Position numbers and translations under genes: made by a program. Source: Aquimarina acroporae (lineage in GTDB: Bacteria; Bacteroidota; Bacteroidia; Flavobacteriales; Flavobacteriaceae). From it: 64,000 nucleotides of DNA. Under the pieces are notes generated by a model, which saw only the letters and a list, made by a program, of their open reading frames with translations, did no database searches and was not told where the DNA came from. How positions within the stretch are numbered: position 1 is the stretch's first letter; the number at the start of each line of letters is the position of its first letter. This document shows, piece after piece, positions 8,176-17,359 of this stretch. The stretch covers positions 1 to 64,000 of the forward strand of contig NZ_JALPRE010000018.1 in the NCBI RefSeq assembly GCF_023195925.1, in the 5' to 3' direction.

Positions 8176-8977
8176 AATTGTTTATTGCATTTCGTACACT
8201 ACCATATTTTTGTAGTAATTCGGCGGCTAACGGTCTGTCTATATTCAATTCTTCCATAATCATTCTGGTACCTCTATCGACTAGTTTGTTATTACTCAAT
8301 TGCATATCGACCATTTTATTTCCTTTTACCCGCCCTAATTGAATCATGGTGGCTGTAGAAATCATGTTTAACACCAATTTTTGTGCAGTACCTGCTTTCA
8401 TTCTAGAACTACCAGTTACAAATTCTGGTCCTACCGTTACAACGATTGGAAATTGAGCAGTATGAGCTAACGGACTTCCTTCGTTACAAGTAATGCAACC
8501 CGTAATAATATTTTGTTGGTTACATTTTTCTAAAGCACTAATAACATAAGGTGTAGTGCCAGAAGCGGCAATACCCACTACGACATCTTTTTCTGAAATG
8601 TGATAGGTTTGCAGGTCTTTCCAGCCTTGTTCTGTACTGTCCTCTGCAAATTCTACTGCTTTCCGTATTGCCGTATCTCCTCCTGCAATGAGCCCTATGA
8701 CCAAATCATGCGAAACTCCAAATGTAGGAGGGCACTCGCTAGCATCGACAATTCCTAACCTACCACTAGTTCCTGCACCCATATAGAATAGTCTTCCGCC
8801 TTCTTTTAGTTTTTGAACGATTTGCTCGGTGAGTTGTTCAATTTGGGGTATTGCTTTCTTGACCGCATTGGGAACTGTAGTATCCTCGGTATTTATATTG
8901 GTAAGCAACTCATTAATGGTCATTTTTTCTAAATGATTATAATGAGAAGTTTTTTCTGTAGTTTTTGTAAAAGACAT
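8165..8977 (-). CDS. murQ: N-acetylmuramic acid 6-phosphate etherase
   Basis: A cytoplasmic SIS-domain enzyme of 270 residues that splits the lactyl ether of MurNAc 6-phosphate to GlcNAc 6-phosphate and D-lactate during peptidoglycan recycling. The sugar-phosphate binding motif GAGTSGRLGIVDASECPPTFG lies near residues 69-89, and the SRMKAGTAQK signature near 190-200. The C-terminal UBA-like segment seen in longer homologues is short here (MurQ of E. coli is about 298). A TATTTTTG box at 8989-8982 sits only four bases upstream of the ATG, hinting at a leaderless mRNA. DUF6095 follows with an 11-base overlap. Confidence 0.95.
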   Translation of the reverse strand: MSFTKTTEKTSHYNHLEKMTINELLTNINTEDTTVPNAVKKAIPQIEQLTEQIVQKLKEGGRLFYMGAGTSGRLGIVDASECPPTFGVSHDLVIGLIAGGDTAIRKAVEFAEDSTEQGWKDLQTYHISEKDVVVGIAASGTTPYVISALEKCNQQNIITGCITCNEGSPLAHTAQFPIVVTVGPEFVTGSSRMKAGTAQKLVLNMISTATMIQLGRVKGNKMVDMQLSNNKLVDRGTRMIMEELNIDRPLAAELLQKYGSVRNAINNYGN

Positions 8978-8981
8978 GCTT

Positions 8982-8989
8982 CAAAAATA
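8982..8989 (-). promoter_or_regulatory. Possible murQ -7 box
   Basis: TATTTTTG on the minus strand fits TAnnTTTG and lies four bases before the murQ ATG. No well-spaced -33 TTG is visible (the closest is 14 bases away), so the call is tentative. Confidence 0.35.
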
Positions 8990-9038
8990 CTCATTTTTGA
9001 GATCAAGCCCTTATCTTTTCAGAATTACTGGCTAAAAA

Positions 9039-9854
9039 TTATTCTTCTATTGTAAAATCAGAACGACTGGCTTCAGAAAGGTTAAAATATCCTAAAGGAT
9101 AGTTATCTGAGTTTGTAGTGTTGATGATATTTCCTCTTAGTACTGCGGGAGGAGTTTGAAAAGGGTTTCCTCCATCTTGTTCACTCTGTTCAATGAGAAT
9201 AGTAGCGTAGTTATAGTAGCGTTCATCTATCCCCAAAATTTTAATAGTAACATCTTGTCCTACTACCATGTCTTCATAGAAATATGAAAAGTTAAAAGAT
9301 TCTCCCTGATAGAATCTATCTTCACTAGCCAGGAACAAACTAAAATCAAAATCGAATAGATAAAAATCATCACGGTTTCCATCATCGGTGAAGAATATAA
9401 TGACCTCAGTCTCATCACCATCAAACAAAGTAGCATCTCCTTGTACAATATTATCTATAGGTACAGTAGGAATAAGTTCTGTAGAAGCGGTATAGGTTTC
9501 AGAATTATGAATAACGGTAAGTTGATATGTGGTGTTGAAATCTGGGATAAATTGTGAGTTAGGAATATAAAAACCTGTATTACCAGATTCAAAAAAATTG
9601 ATGACCGAATTATCACTTAAATCTGTAATAAAAACTGTTGCGTCGCTAACCATAGGGACTTCTTCATCAAAAAATGGGGCAGATAAGGTAAGCCGTACAC
9701 CTCCTTCTACAGAAACAGGTGTTTCATCGAGATATACCTCAAAAGAAGCATCAATAACTAAACGAGGTTCTCCGTTGGGTACATCTACATCGATTACATC
9801 TTCACAACTTGTTATGGTGAATAATACTAATAATATAAAAAGTACTTTCTTCAT
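9039..9854 (-). CDS. DUF4249 family lipoprotein
   Basis: A 271-residue outer-membrane-associated lipoprotein: signal peptide with lipobox FTITSC (acylated Cys near residue 17), then an acidic mature domain rich in beta-strand patterns. DUF4249 proteins are regularly encoded with a TonB-dependent receptor in Bacteroidota, much like a SusD partner, and probably cap or assist the receptor. The gene follows the receptor gene with a four-base gap, so they form an operon. The ligand is unknown. Confidence 0.88.
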   Translation of the reverse strand: MKKVLFILLVLFTITSCEDVIDVDVPNGEPRLVIDASFEVYLDETPVSVEGGVRLTLSAPFFDEEVPMVSDATVFITDLSDNSVINFFESGNTGFYIPNSQFIPDFNTTYQLTVIHNSETYTASTELIPTVPIDNIVQGDATLFDGDETEVIIFFTDDGNRDDFYLFDFDFSLFLASEDRFYQGESFNFSYFYEDMVVGQDVTIKILGIDERYYNYATILIEQSEQDGGNPFQTPPAVLRGNIINTTNSDNYPLGYFNLSEASRSDFTIEE

Positions 9855-9858
9855 TGTT

Positions 9859-12243
9859 TTAGAATTTAAAGTTGTAGGTTACAGCAGGTATAATTCCGAA
9901 AATTGACGTTCTTATAGCTTCATTGGCAAATGTATCTTGATTTCTGGTAAAGGTAATAGATGCAGCATTTCTACGATTATAAAGATTGTATATACTGAAT
10001 ACCCATTCACCTTTCCATTTTCTGGCTTTGTTTTTTCTAGGGGTTAAGGTTGCCGAAATGTCAATTCTATGGTACGATGGTAAGCGATTACTATTTCTAG
10101 GCCCATCGAAAACAGGTACGGTTAATCCTTGAAATTCAAATTGCCCTGTTGGGTAGTTTGTAGGTTGCCCCGTTTGAAATACAAAATTAGCTCCAAATTT
10201 CCACTTTTCATTTATTTCATAACTTCCGTTAAAGGATATATCATGGGTTTTATCATATGGAGTATTATACCATTCTCCGTTGTTAATACCTGGTTCCTGA
10301 GGTGTTCTCCCTGGAGTTCTTTGTTCAGATTTAGATAGGGTATATGCCAACCAGCCTTTAAATTTACCTTCATTTTTGCGAAGTAATAGTTCTAATCCAT
10401 ATGCTCTTGCTTCGCCATTAAGGATATCTTGTTCTATAGCGTTGTTAGCGATAAGATCTGCTCCGTCTATATAATCGATTCGATTCTCTATTTCTTTATA
10501 AAAAACTTCAGTTTCTATAGAGTATTCATTGTCCTTAAAGTTTTTGAAGTATCCTAAAGCATATTGATTGAGTAATTGAGGTTTTATATATTTTCCGCTA
10601 GGTGTCCAAACATCTAATGGAGTGGGGGAGTTTGTATTTGATAAAAGATGTAAGTATTGTGCCATGCGATTATAACTAGCTTTAATTGAGGTATTATCAT
10701 TAAAAGCGTAGGCAAGTGCAAACCTTGGTTCGAAGTTGGTAAAGGTCTCGATTTGATCATTTCTGCTGAAGGTTTCGGTGCCTATAGGTTCTGCAGACTC
10801 ATATATTTGTAATTCTTGATTGAACAGCAGAGGGTTGTCATCCTGATAAACATTTAGTTCATTTTGCCCGAGCCTAATAAAATTACTTAATCGCAATCCA
10901 TATTGTAAAGTAAGGTTGTTTGAAATTTTATGTTCGGCATCTATATATGCTCCAAATTCATTGGCATATTTGTCAATAAGCTTTTCTCTAATTATTCCAG
11001 AATCTTCACTGTTAGGTTTTATTTCTCCAGGATTAAAACGAAAGTAGATGTTATTGATTCCATAATTAAGTTGAAAATTATCACCGATATAGTGTTTCAA
11101 ATCGTATTTGATATTGAAGTTTCGTATTCCAGAGTCCCATTCGAAGCCTACAAAATCTAGTTCGAGTCCGTAGAAATAATCTGAATATATTAGAGAAAGG
11201 TTTGAAAATAACTTGTCAGAAAATAGGTGATTCCATCTTAAATTAAGTACCGTATTTCCGTAAATATTTTCGAAACTCTCTGCAATTCCAAAAACGTCTC
11301 TTCCAAAGTACCCTGATAGGTATAGATTGTTATTTTCATTGAGTTTATAATTGAGTTTGGTGTTAAGATCGTAGAAATAAGCTACATTATCATTGTCAAA
11401 AAGGGGAAGAAAAAGATGTGCATATGAGGCTCTCCCGCCTACCAAAAATGCACCTTTGTCTTTTACGATAGGCCCTTCTGCCAATAGTCTACTTGCTACT
11501 GCTCCGAGCCCTCCGCTAAGTTTATAATTTTTACTATTCCCTTCTTTTTGATAAATATCTAATACCGACGAAATACGTCCCCCATATCTGGCGGGGATTC
11601 CTCCTTTATATAGTTTGATATCTTTTATAGCATCTGGATTAAATACAGAAAAGAATCCGAAAAGGTGAGATGAGTTAAAAATAGTGGCTTCATCTAGTAA
11701 GATGAGATTTTGGTCTACAGCTCCTCCTCGAACATTAAAACCAGCAGCGCCCTCACCACCACTTGTAACCCCAGGTAAAAGTATGATCGATTTAATAACA
11801 TCGGCTTCTCCTAAAACTACCGGAATTTGTTTTATAGTCTCGGCCGATAACCGATTTACACTCATTTGGGGTTTTTTGATATTGAGTTGTTCTACTTTTT
11901 CGGTAATAACAACTTCGTCTAACATTTCGGAAGCTTCAGTGAGCTGAAAATTGAGTTTTTTATCTTCATTTAAATTAATATCCTGAGTGATATCGTTAAA
12001 ACCAAGATAACTTATTTGCAACTTATAAGTTCCTTCGGGTAAAGTGATAGAGTAAAATCCATATTCATTGGTAACTACTCCTTTTCCCACTTCAGGAAAA
12101 ATTACATTTACACCAATAAGGGTTTCATTACTTGATTTTTCAGTAATGGTACCACTTACAGTAAATTTTTCTTGACTAAATATTGAAAGTTGCACTGTAC
12201 AAATAGCCAGAAGGCTCAACAAAAGATTCTTTTTCAAAAGCAA
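9859..12243 (-). CDS. TonB-dependent receptor with carboxypeptidase-like regulatory domain
   Basis: A 794-residue outer-membrane receptor. A signal peptide (about 1-23) is followed by a carboxypeptidase D-like domain (about 28-112, SGTITEKSSNETLIGVNV), a plug domain (about 120-225, with GFNVRGGAVDQNLILLDEA) and a 22-strand-type beta-barrel ending in NFKF. It imports a ligand across the outer membrane using TonB energy. The frame and C-terminal aromatic strand are intact. Its only operon partner is the DUF4249 lipoprotein downstream; no sigma/anti-sigma regulator or degradative enzyme is near, so the substrate (metal chelate, peptide or glycan) cannot be told. Confidence 0.93.
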   Translation of the reverse strand: MLLKKNLLLSLLAICTVQLSIFSQEKFTVSGTITEKSSNETLIGVNVIFPEVGKGVVTNEYGFYSITLPEGTYKLQISYLGFNDITQDINLNEDKKLNFQLTEASEMLDEVVITEKVEQLNIKKPQMSVNRLSAETIKQIPVVLGEADVIKSIILLPGVTSGGEGAAGFNVRGGAVDQNLILLDEATIFNSSHLFGFFSVFNPDAIKDIKLYKGGIPARYGGRISSVLDIYQKEGNSKNYKLSGGLGAVASRLLAEGPIVKDKGAFLVGGRASYAHLFLPLFDNDNVAYFYDLNTKLNYKLNENNNLYLSGYFGRDVFGIAESFENIYGNTVLNLRWNHLFSDKLFSNLSLIYSDYFYGLELDFVGFEWDSGIRNFNIKYDLKHYIGDNFQLNYGINNIYFRFNPGEIKPNSEDSGIIREKLIDKYANEFGAYIDAEHKISNNLTLQYGLRLSNFIRLGQNELNVYQDDNPLLFNQELQIYESAEPIGTETFSRNDQIETFTNFEPRFALAYAFNDNTSIKASYNRMAQYLHLLSNTNSPTPLDVWTPSGKYIKPQLLNQYALGYFKNFKDNEYSIETEVFYKEIENRIDYIDGADLIANNAIEQDILNGEARAYGLELLLRKNEGKFKGWLAYTLSKSEQRTPGRTPQEPGINNGEWYNTPYDKTHDISFNGSYEINEKWKFGANFVFQTGQPTNYPTGQFEFQGLTVPVFDGPRNSNRLPSYHRIDISATLTPRKNKARKWKGEWVFSIYNLYNRRNAASITFTRNQDTFANEAIRTSIFGIIPAVTYNFKF

Positions 12244-12896
12244 TTTTTTTAAAAAATTGTACGGTTAGGAAGGTGTTTTTAATACACTTTTGGTGTTAAA
12301 TTTAATAAATATTCATCCTAAATCACCGTTTGGAGTTCCTAAATATATGTTATTTATGGATTGTATTTGGAGTATTGTGAATATTAAATAATTACTTAAA
12401 TATCTCCTCTTCCAAAATGAACATACCTTTAAGAAGAATACTCTGGCTGTTTGTTACTGAAAAGATTGTTAAATGATTAAAATGGTTAGCAAGATTAGCG
12501 GACTAATTAAGGTTCCCAGCAAAAGCTAACGGGTATCCATTCTGTGGAGTGTAAAGAATGACCACTTCCGGATTTACTATTGATATCGTGTTTAAGATAT
12601 ACTTGGTTGTTTTCTGAAAATACATAGGCGCTTTTTATTTTTTTGGTTTGTACTTTATTTTCGTTTTTCATCCGGGGCATTTATAACTATTTTTACCTAT
12701 GTGATAAATTTATCAATTATTGTGCCTAAAATTTAGAATCAAGTATAGAAGAGGGGTGGTACAAAGATTTATAGCGCTTTTGAATATAATTTGAAAATAT
12801 GTAAGTTTTTGGTGTTTAGTTGTTTGTGTTGGTTTTTGTGCTTTTTTTAAATTCAAGAGTAATTCTGAATTATTTTTCAGAAAACCAGATTAGACT
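12244..12896. other. 653-base gene-poor interval
   Basis: Lies between the TonB receptor start and the end of the beta-barrel protein gene, both on the minus strand. The only coding candidate is the 54-codon minus-strand frame at 12507-12671. The rest is A+T-rich. A weak hairpin (TTCTGAA/TTCAGAA, 12863-12882) follows the beta-barrel gene but has no T-run. Confidence 0.5.
12507..12671 (-). CDS. Candidate 54-residue small protein
   Basis: A minus-strand frame with ATG at 12671 and TAA at 12507. The product begins MKNENKVQTKKIKSAYVF, is basic and polar, has a mid-region SKSGSGHSLHS and ends in the aromatic tail EWIPVSFCWEP. It has no signal peptide or membrane segment. In favour: it has balanced composition, unlike the surrounding A+T-rich sequence, and fills an otherwise empty gap. 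Against: no recognised family, no clear promoter and short length. It could be a small stress protein or a remnant. Confidence 0.4.
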   Translation of the reverse strand: MKNENKVQTKKIKSAYVFSENNQVYLKHDINSKSGSGHSLHSTEWIPVSFCWEP

Positions 12897-13544
12897 CTAA
12901 TTTTGAGAATTTTTAATTGGTTTTTTGTATCTGTTTTTCCCCAGGTTAAATACCCCTACTTTTACACCTGCACCAATTGAAAGTCCATTAATATTTTCTA
13001 TTACTGTGGGAACCGGGTCGATAGGACTTGAAAAACGATATTTAACGCCTCCTTCTAGCTGTATGTGTTTATTGATATTAAAAAGCGCATTAATTCCCGG
13101 CTCTACGACCAGCATCATATCTGTACTTTTGGTGAAGTTTTCTGAACCTTTTATGTATCCTATCCCTATAAGTCCGGGGATAGATAACTTCACTTTTTTA
13201 GCATTAAAGATTACGTTTTCGATATGTAAACCTCCATAGACTCCAAATACATTGTAGTTGGTGTTAAATGCTCGATCTGCCTCTTTTAGTGCCGAGTAAA
13301 ATGTCCTTACTGCAATCCCTAATTCCATTTTTCTATTAGCAACATAGGCTAGTTTTGCTCCTAAAATAGATACCTTGTTTTTGCCGTCTAGATGACCATA
13401 AGTGGCATCTATACCAAGATATATTCCATGTAAAATATTGTTTCGATCGTTGAACTCAATATAATCAGTACTTGTATCTTCTTGGGCATGAACAGTGGAG
13501 TTGACAAGAATTATGAATAATAAGAACTTAGTTAGCGTTTTCAT
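12897..13544 (-). CDS. Outer-membrane beta-barrel-like protein, hypothetical
   Basis: A 215-residue protein with a signal peptide (residues 1-20, FLLFIILVNSTVHAQ). The mature part alternates hydrophobic and polar residues with many Gly/aromatic turns (GIYLGIDATYGHLDG, IGIGYIKGSENF, GGVKYRFS), as in eight-stranded outer-membrane barrels. The C-terminal tail after the last strand is basic (NRYKKPIKNSQN), which is unusual for a BAM-recognised end. It appears to be a single-gene unit. Function is unknown. Confidence 0.75.
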   Translation of the reverse strand: MKTLTKFLLFIILVNSTVHAQEDTSTDYIEFNDRNNILHGIYLGIDATYGHLDGKNKVSILGAKLAYVANRKMELGIAVRTFYSALKEADRAFNTNYNVFGVYGGLHIENVIFNAKKVKLSIPGLIGIGYIKGSENFTKSTDMMLVVEPGINALFNINKHIQLEGGVKYRFSSPIDPVPTVIENINGLSIGAGVKVGVFNLGKNRYKKPIKNSQN

Positions 13545-13631
13545 TAGATGATGTTTAGTATTTGTATAGACAAATGATATTCATAAGGGTTGCATGTACT
13601 CTAATTTTTTTGTCTGGATTGTTAAAAAACG

Positions 13632-13666
13632 AAAAGGCTTGTAAAATCTTATTTTACAAGCCTTTT
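13632..13666. terminator. Strong hairpin terminator after icd
   Basis: A perfect 16-base stem (13632-13647 with 13651-13666) and a three-base loop, flanked by A-run and T-run. It ends the icd transcript on the minus strand, 22 bases after its stop codon. Confidence 0.9.
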
Positions 13667-13687
13667 TTTAAAAACAATTATTGTTTT

Positions 13688-15910
13688 TTATCCTATAATA
13701 CTATTTAATGTTTCGCTTGGTCGCATCGCATTCGATACTTTTTCAACATTTGGCCAGTAGTATCCACCCATATCTACAGCACTTCCTTGAGCATCATTTA
13801 ACTCCTGAATAATTTTAGTCTCATTGTCTCCAAGTTGTTTGGCGATAACTTCAAACTCATTTTGTAATTCGGTATCTTTAGTCTGAGAAGCTAGTGCTTG
13901 AGCCCAGTATAAAGCTAAGTAGTAGTGACTTCCTCTGTTGTCAAGCTCATTTACTTTTCTGGAGGGTGATTTTTTATTATCTAAAAATTTGATGGTCGCC
14001 TCATCTAATGCTTCTGCAATGACTAAAGCTTTCGGATTGTTATTGGTTTCCCCTAAGTGTTCTAAAGATACTGCTAGTGCCAAGAACTCCCCTAAAGAAT
14101 CCCATCTTAAATGACCTTCTTTGTTAAATTGTTGCACGTGCTTTGGTGCAGATCCTCCGGCTCCAGTTTCGAAAAGACCCCCGCCATTCATTAAAGGAAC
14201 TATAGAAAGCATTTTTGCACTGGTACCAAGTTCTAAGATTGGAAATAGATCGGTGTTATAATCTCTCAATACATTTCCAGTAACAGAAATGGTGTCTTTA
14301 CCCTCTTTTATTCTTTCTAATGAGAAACGAGTAGCCTCAACTGGAGACATGATTTGAATATCTAAGCCAGAGGTATCATGTTCTGGTAAATATGTATTTA
14401 CTTTTTTAATTAGTTCAGCATCATGTGCTCTGTTTTTATCTAACCAGAAAATTGCAGGTGTATTGGTAGCTTTTGCTCTATTTACTGCAAGTTTTACCCA
14501 ATCTTTAATTGGAGCATCTTTCGTCTGACACATTCTCCAGATATCTCCTTGTTCTACACTATGTTCAATTAATGTATTTCCTGAAGCGTCTACTATTCTT
14601 ACAGTTCCATTCCCTGGGATTTCAAAAGTTTTATCATGTGAACCATATTCTTCTGCCTTCTTTGCCATTAAACCTACATTAGGAACAGTTCCCATAGTAG
14701 TAGGGTCAAATGCTCCGTGCTTTTTACAGAAGTCTATAGTTTCTTGGTAAATGCCAGCATAGCTACTATCAGGAATCACTGCTTTGGTGTCTTGAGTATT
14801 TCCATCTGCGTCCCACATTTGTCCAGAGTTACGAATCATCGCCGGCATAGAAGCATCGATAATTACGTCACTAGGAACATGAAGGTTGGTAATTCCCTGA
14901 TCAGAATTTACCATAGCTAATTTCGGTCCATTTTCGTAACAAGCTTTAATGGCAGCTTCTATTTCTGAACGCTGAGTGTCAGGTACTCGTTTAAGTTTAT
15001 TAATGACATCTCCAAAACCATTATTAGCTTCTACACCAATTTCTTCAAGAGTTTCTCCGTATTTTTCGAATACATCTTTAAAAAAGATTTCTACGGCGTG
15101 ACCAAAAATGATAGGGTCAGAAACCTTCATCATTGTAGCTTTCATGTGTAACGAAAACAACACATTTTTTTCTTTTGCATCAACGATTTGTTCCTCTAGA
15201 AACTTTATTAATGCTTTTTTACTCATTACCGTAGCATCAATTACTTCTCCGTTAAGCAAAGCAGTTTTTTCTTTAAGTACGGTGGTGGTGTTATTGTTAT
15301 CAACAAACTCAATGCGTACATCTCCCGCTTCAGAGATTGTAACAGATTTTTCGTTTGACCTGAAATCTCCACTAGACATTGTAGCTACATGGGTCTTTGA
15401 ATCTGAACTCCATGCGCCCATAGAATGTGGATTCTTTCTGGCGTATTGTTTTACCGGTTTTGGAGCTCTTCGGTCAGAGTTTCCTTCTCTTAAAACCGGG
15501 TTTACCGCACTACCTTTTATTTTATCGTATCTAGATTTTATTTCTTTTTCTTCTGCATTTTCAGGCTCCTCCGGGTAATTAGGTAAGTTGAACCCTTGAA
15601 GTTGTAGTTCTGCAATCGCAGCTTTAAGTTGGGGGATTGATGCACTAATGTTAGGAAGCTTAATGATATTGGCTTCTGGTTGTTGTGCTAGTTCACCTAA
15701 TTGAGCTAAAGCATCATCTTGCTTTTGTTTATCTGTTAAGTTTTCTGGGAAATTAGCTAAAATACGAGCTGCTAGAGAAATATCTTTAGTCTCAAGTTCA
15801 ATATTTGCCGATTCAGTAAATTTTTTAATTATTGGTAAAAACGAATACGTTGCTAAAGCGGGTGCTTCGTCTGTTTTTGTGTAAATAATCTTTGAGGTAT
15901 TAACTCCCAT
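13688..15910 (-). CDS. icd: Isocitrate dehydrogenase, monomeric NADP-type
   Basis: The 740-residue monomeric isocitrate dehydrogenase, which oxidises isocitrate to 2-oxoglutarate with NADP in the citric acid cycle; it is unrelated in length to the dimeric enzyme of about 420 residues. Signatures include SDSKTHVATMSSGDF (about 185), the long central domain with KAVIPDSSYAGIYQ, and FETGAGGSAPKHVQQ near residue 585. The frame opens at a GTG at 15967, but the first 19 residues are not family-like; ATG 15910 (MGVNTSKIIYTKTDEAP) gives the standard start and length. It is a single gene with its own terminator. A candidate promoter at 16116-16123 would leave a leader of about 200 bases. Confidence 0.96.
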   Translation of the reverse strand: MGVNTSKIIYTKTDEAPALATYSFLPIIKKFTESANIELETKDISLAARILANFPENLTDKQKQDDALAQLGELAQQPEANIIKLPNISASIPQLKAAIAELQLQGFNLPNYPEEPENAEEKEIKSRYDKIKGSAVNPVLREGNSDRRAPKPVKQYARKNPHSMGAWSSDSKTHVATMSSGDFRSNEKSVTISEAGDVRIEFVDNNNTTTVLKEKTALLNGEVIDATVMSKKALIKFLEEQIVDAKEKNVLFSLHMKATMMKVSDPIIFGHAVEIFFKDVFEKYGETLEEIGVEANNGFGDVINKLKRVPDTQRSEIEAAIKACYENGPKLAMVNSDQGITNLHVPSDVIIDASMPAMIRNSGQMWDADGNTQDTKAVIPDSSYAGIYQETIDFCKKHGAFDPTTMGTVPNVGLMAKKAEEYGSHDKTFEIPGNGTVRIVDASGNTLIEHSVEQGDIWRMCQTKDAPIKDWVKLAVNRAKATNTPAIFWLDKNRAHDAELIKKVNTYLPEHDTSGLDIQIMSPVEATRFSLERIKEGKDTISVTGNVLRDYNTDLFPILELGTSAKMLSIVPLMNGGGLFETGAGGSAPKHVQQFNKEGHLRWDSLGEFLALAVSLEHLGETNNNPKALVIAEALDEATIKFLDNKKSPSRKVNELDNRGSHYYLALYWAQALASQTKDTELQNEFEVIAKQLGDNETKIIQELNDAQGSAVDMGGYYWPNVEKVSNAMRPSETLNSIIG

Positions 15911-16115
15911 ATTTAAAAATTTTGTTTTAGGTACCTTTTTTGAAATCAGTTTGTTATAACCGTGCACCTAATATTTATAGCTAAACTATTATTTTGAAGA
16001 ATAATTAGTCGTTTACTTGTTCTAAGACAAACAGTAGAAACTTATTTATAGTATATCTTCAGTGTTATTGCCACTAGCGATACTGTCGGTCATAGATTTT
16101 CCGAGCGCGAAGATA

Positions 16116-16123
16116 CAAATCTA
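16116..16123 (-). promoter_or_regulatory. Candidate icd -7 box
   Basis: TAGATTTG on the minus strand fits TAnnTTTG. The closest upstream TTG is only 12 bases away, so support from a -33 box is weak. Transcription here would give icd an untranslated leader of about 200 bases. Confidence 0.35.
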
Positions 16124-16257
16124 CTAAGGTAAATGCAACCTGCGAGATGTTAGTTTTGAGTTAAAGGGAGGGATTTGTAATTTATTAAAAATTAAGTGGG
16201 TAAAATAAGGATGTAATAAAAAATAGGTTTCTTTTTTTATTAGTCTTTTAAAATAAA

Positions 16258-16294
16258 AAGCCATATCAAGAATACAAGTATTTTGATATGGCTT
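16258..16294 (-). terminator. Orphan hairpin with T-tail
   Basis: An 18-base left arm (16258-16275) pairs with 16278-16294 with one bulged G and a two-base loop. On the minus strand it is followed by TTTTTATTTT. The nearest minus-strand gene upstream (rplS) already has its own terminator, so this one suggests an unrecognised short transcript. Confidence 0.65.
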
Positions 16295-16833
16295 CATTGG
16301 AAATAAGAATATGATGTTAGCTGTTTTACCCGCAATGAAATAAAAACTTTCGTTATTTATACCATGATATTTTATTTCCGATTTTGAGTAGACTTAAATT
16401 TGTCAAACAAAAAATTTGTATAATCTATTTCTACTCCTACGACTATTTAAGAATGTTTGAATTTGTCTATTACTACGTAATTTTCAGATTTTTCATTCAG
16501 ATAGTCTAATGCCATCTAAAATTAAAAAGGTGTCAGAACTTAATTTTTTCTTCCGAATTTCATTTTGAAATGATTTTAAAGTAAAGCCCTTAAAGTTATT
16601 TCAAGGATGTACTCAAAAAAATAACTTTCGTTCCATATTTATTTTAATTTCAAATTGGTCTTAAGAAGTTCAAAGAACGTATTGTGTGAATTACATTGTT
16701 AGGAATCCTTGTGTCATCTCTAAATCTTGTAATTTCTATTATAAATATAAGAAAAATTGATGGCATGGTCAATATTTCTTATTTTATTAGTTATCAACTA
16801 CTTATGAACCGAAGATATTAACTTTTGTTCATA

Positions 16834-16864
16834 AAAAAAGGGTCGTATATAACGACCCTTTTTT
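16834..16864. terminator. rplS terminator
   Basis: A perfect 13-base stem (16834-16846 with 16852-16864) and a five-base loop, A-run on one side and T-run on the other, 17 bases after the rplS stop. Confidence 0.9.
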
Positions 16865-16880
16865 ATATAAGCATAAAATC

Positions 16881-17231
16881 TTAGTTTCTTTTTTCTTTGA
16901 TACGGGCTTTCTTACCAGTAAGTCCTCTAAAGTAAAAGATACGAGCTCTGCGTACTTTACCTCTTTTGTTTACTTCAATTTTTTGAAGTGCTGGTAAATT
17001 TACTGGGAAGATACGCTCTACACCAATAGTTCCAGACATTTTTCTGATTGTAAAAGTTTCTGTAGATCCAGAACCTCTTCTTTGAATTACAACCCCTCTA
17101 AAGAACTGAGTACGGGTTTTGTTTCCTTCTTTAATTTCGTAATATACTGTGATCGTGTCACCAGCAGAGAATTCTGGGAATTCTTTTTTTGTTACAAACT
17201 CGTCTTGAACGAATTTTACTAAATCTTCCAT
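16881..17231 (-). CDS. rplS: 50S ribosomal protein L19
   Basis: A 116-residue ribosomal protein of the 50S subunit, positioned near the interface with 30S. The family signature runs from GDTITVYYEIKEG through FRGVVIQRRGSGS and FTIRKMSGTIGVERIFPVN to the basic tail KVRRARIFYFRGLTGKKAR. Length is normal. It lies downstream of trmD, as in many bacteria, but a good promoter in the 128-base gap and a strong terminator indicate independent transcription. Confidence 0.98.
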   Translation of the reverse strand: MEDLVKFVQDEFVTKKEFPEFSAGDTITVYYEIKEGNKTRTQFFRGVVIQRRGSGSTETFTIRKMSGTIGVERIFPVNLPALQKIEVNKRGKVRRARIFYFRGLTGKKARIKEKRN

Positions 17232-17303
17232 TTTGATATAGTTTCTATAGTTTTATTAAAGCAACATTCACGATTCTCGCCAGAGGTTGTTTCAATCAGG
17301 GTG

Positions 17304-17333
17304 CAAAAATAACTATTATTACCTTATTTGCAA
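17304..17333 (-). promoter_or_regulatory. rplS promoter
   Basis: On the minus strand TTG (17333-17331), 19 bases, then TATTTTTG (17311-17304): a full match to the Bacteroidota TTG-N19-TAnnTTTG pattern. Transcription would start near 17300, about 70 bases before the rplS ATG. Confidence 0.7.
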
Positions 17334-17359
17334 TGTTTTAATGAGATTTATTTCAGATT

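Larger units (their letters stand above)
15911..16880. other. 970-base intergenic region with an orphan terminator
   Basis: Separates icd from rplS, both on the minus strand. It holds a candidate icd promoter (16116-16123), a minus-strand hairpin with T-tail (16258-16294) that has no gene before it, and the rplS terminator (16834-16864). Between the two hairpins the longest minus-strand frames are about 22 codons, interrupted by stops; a transcript that ends at 16258 might be a small RNA or the remains of a gene. No tRNA or known RNA fold is recognised. Confidence 0.5.

Noticed and set aside
15108..15578. Plus-strand 156-codon frame opposite icd
   Set aside because: Antisense shadow of a well-conserved enzyme; no domain.
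15911..15967. N-terminal extension of icd from GTG 15967
   Set aside because: Not family-like; the standard 740-residue start is ATG 15910.
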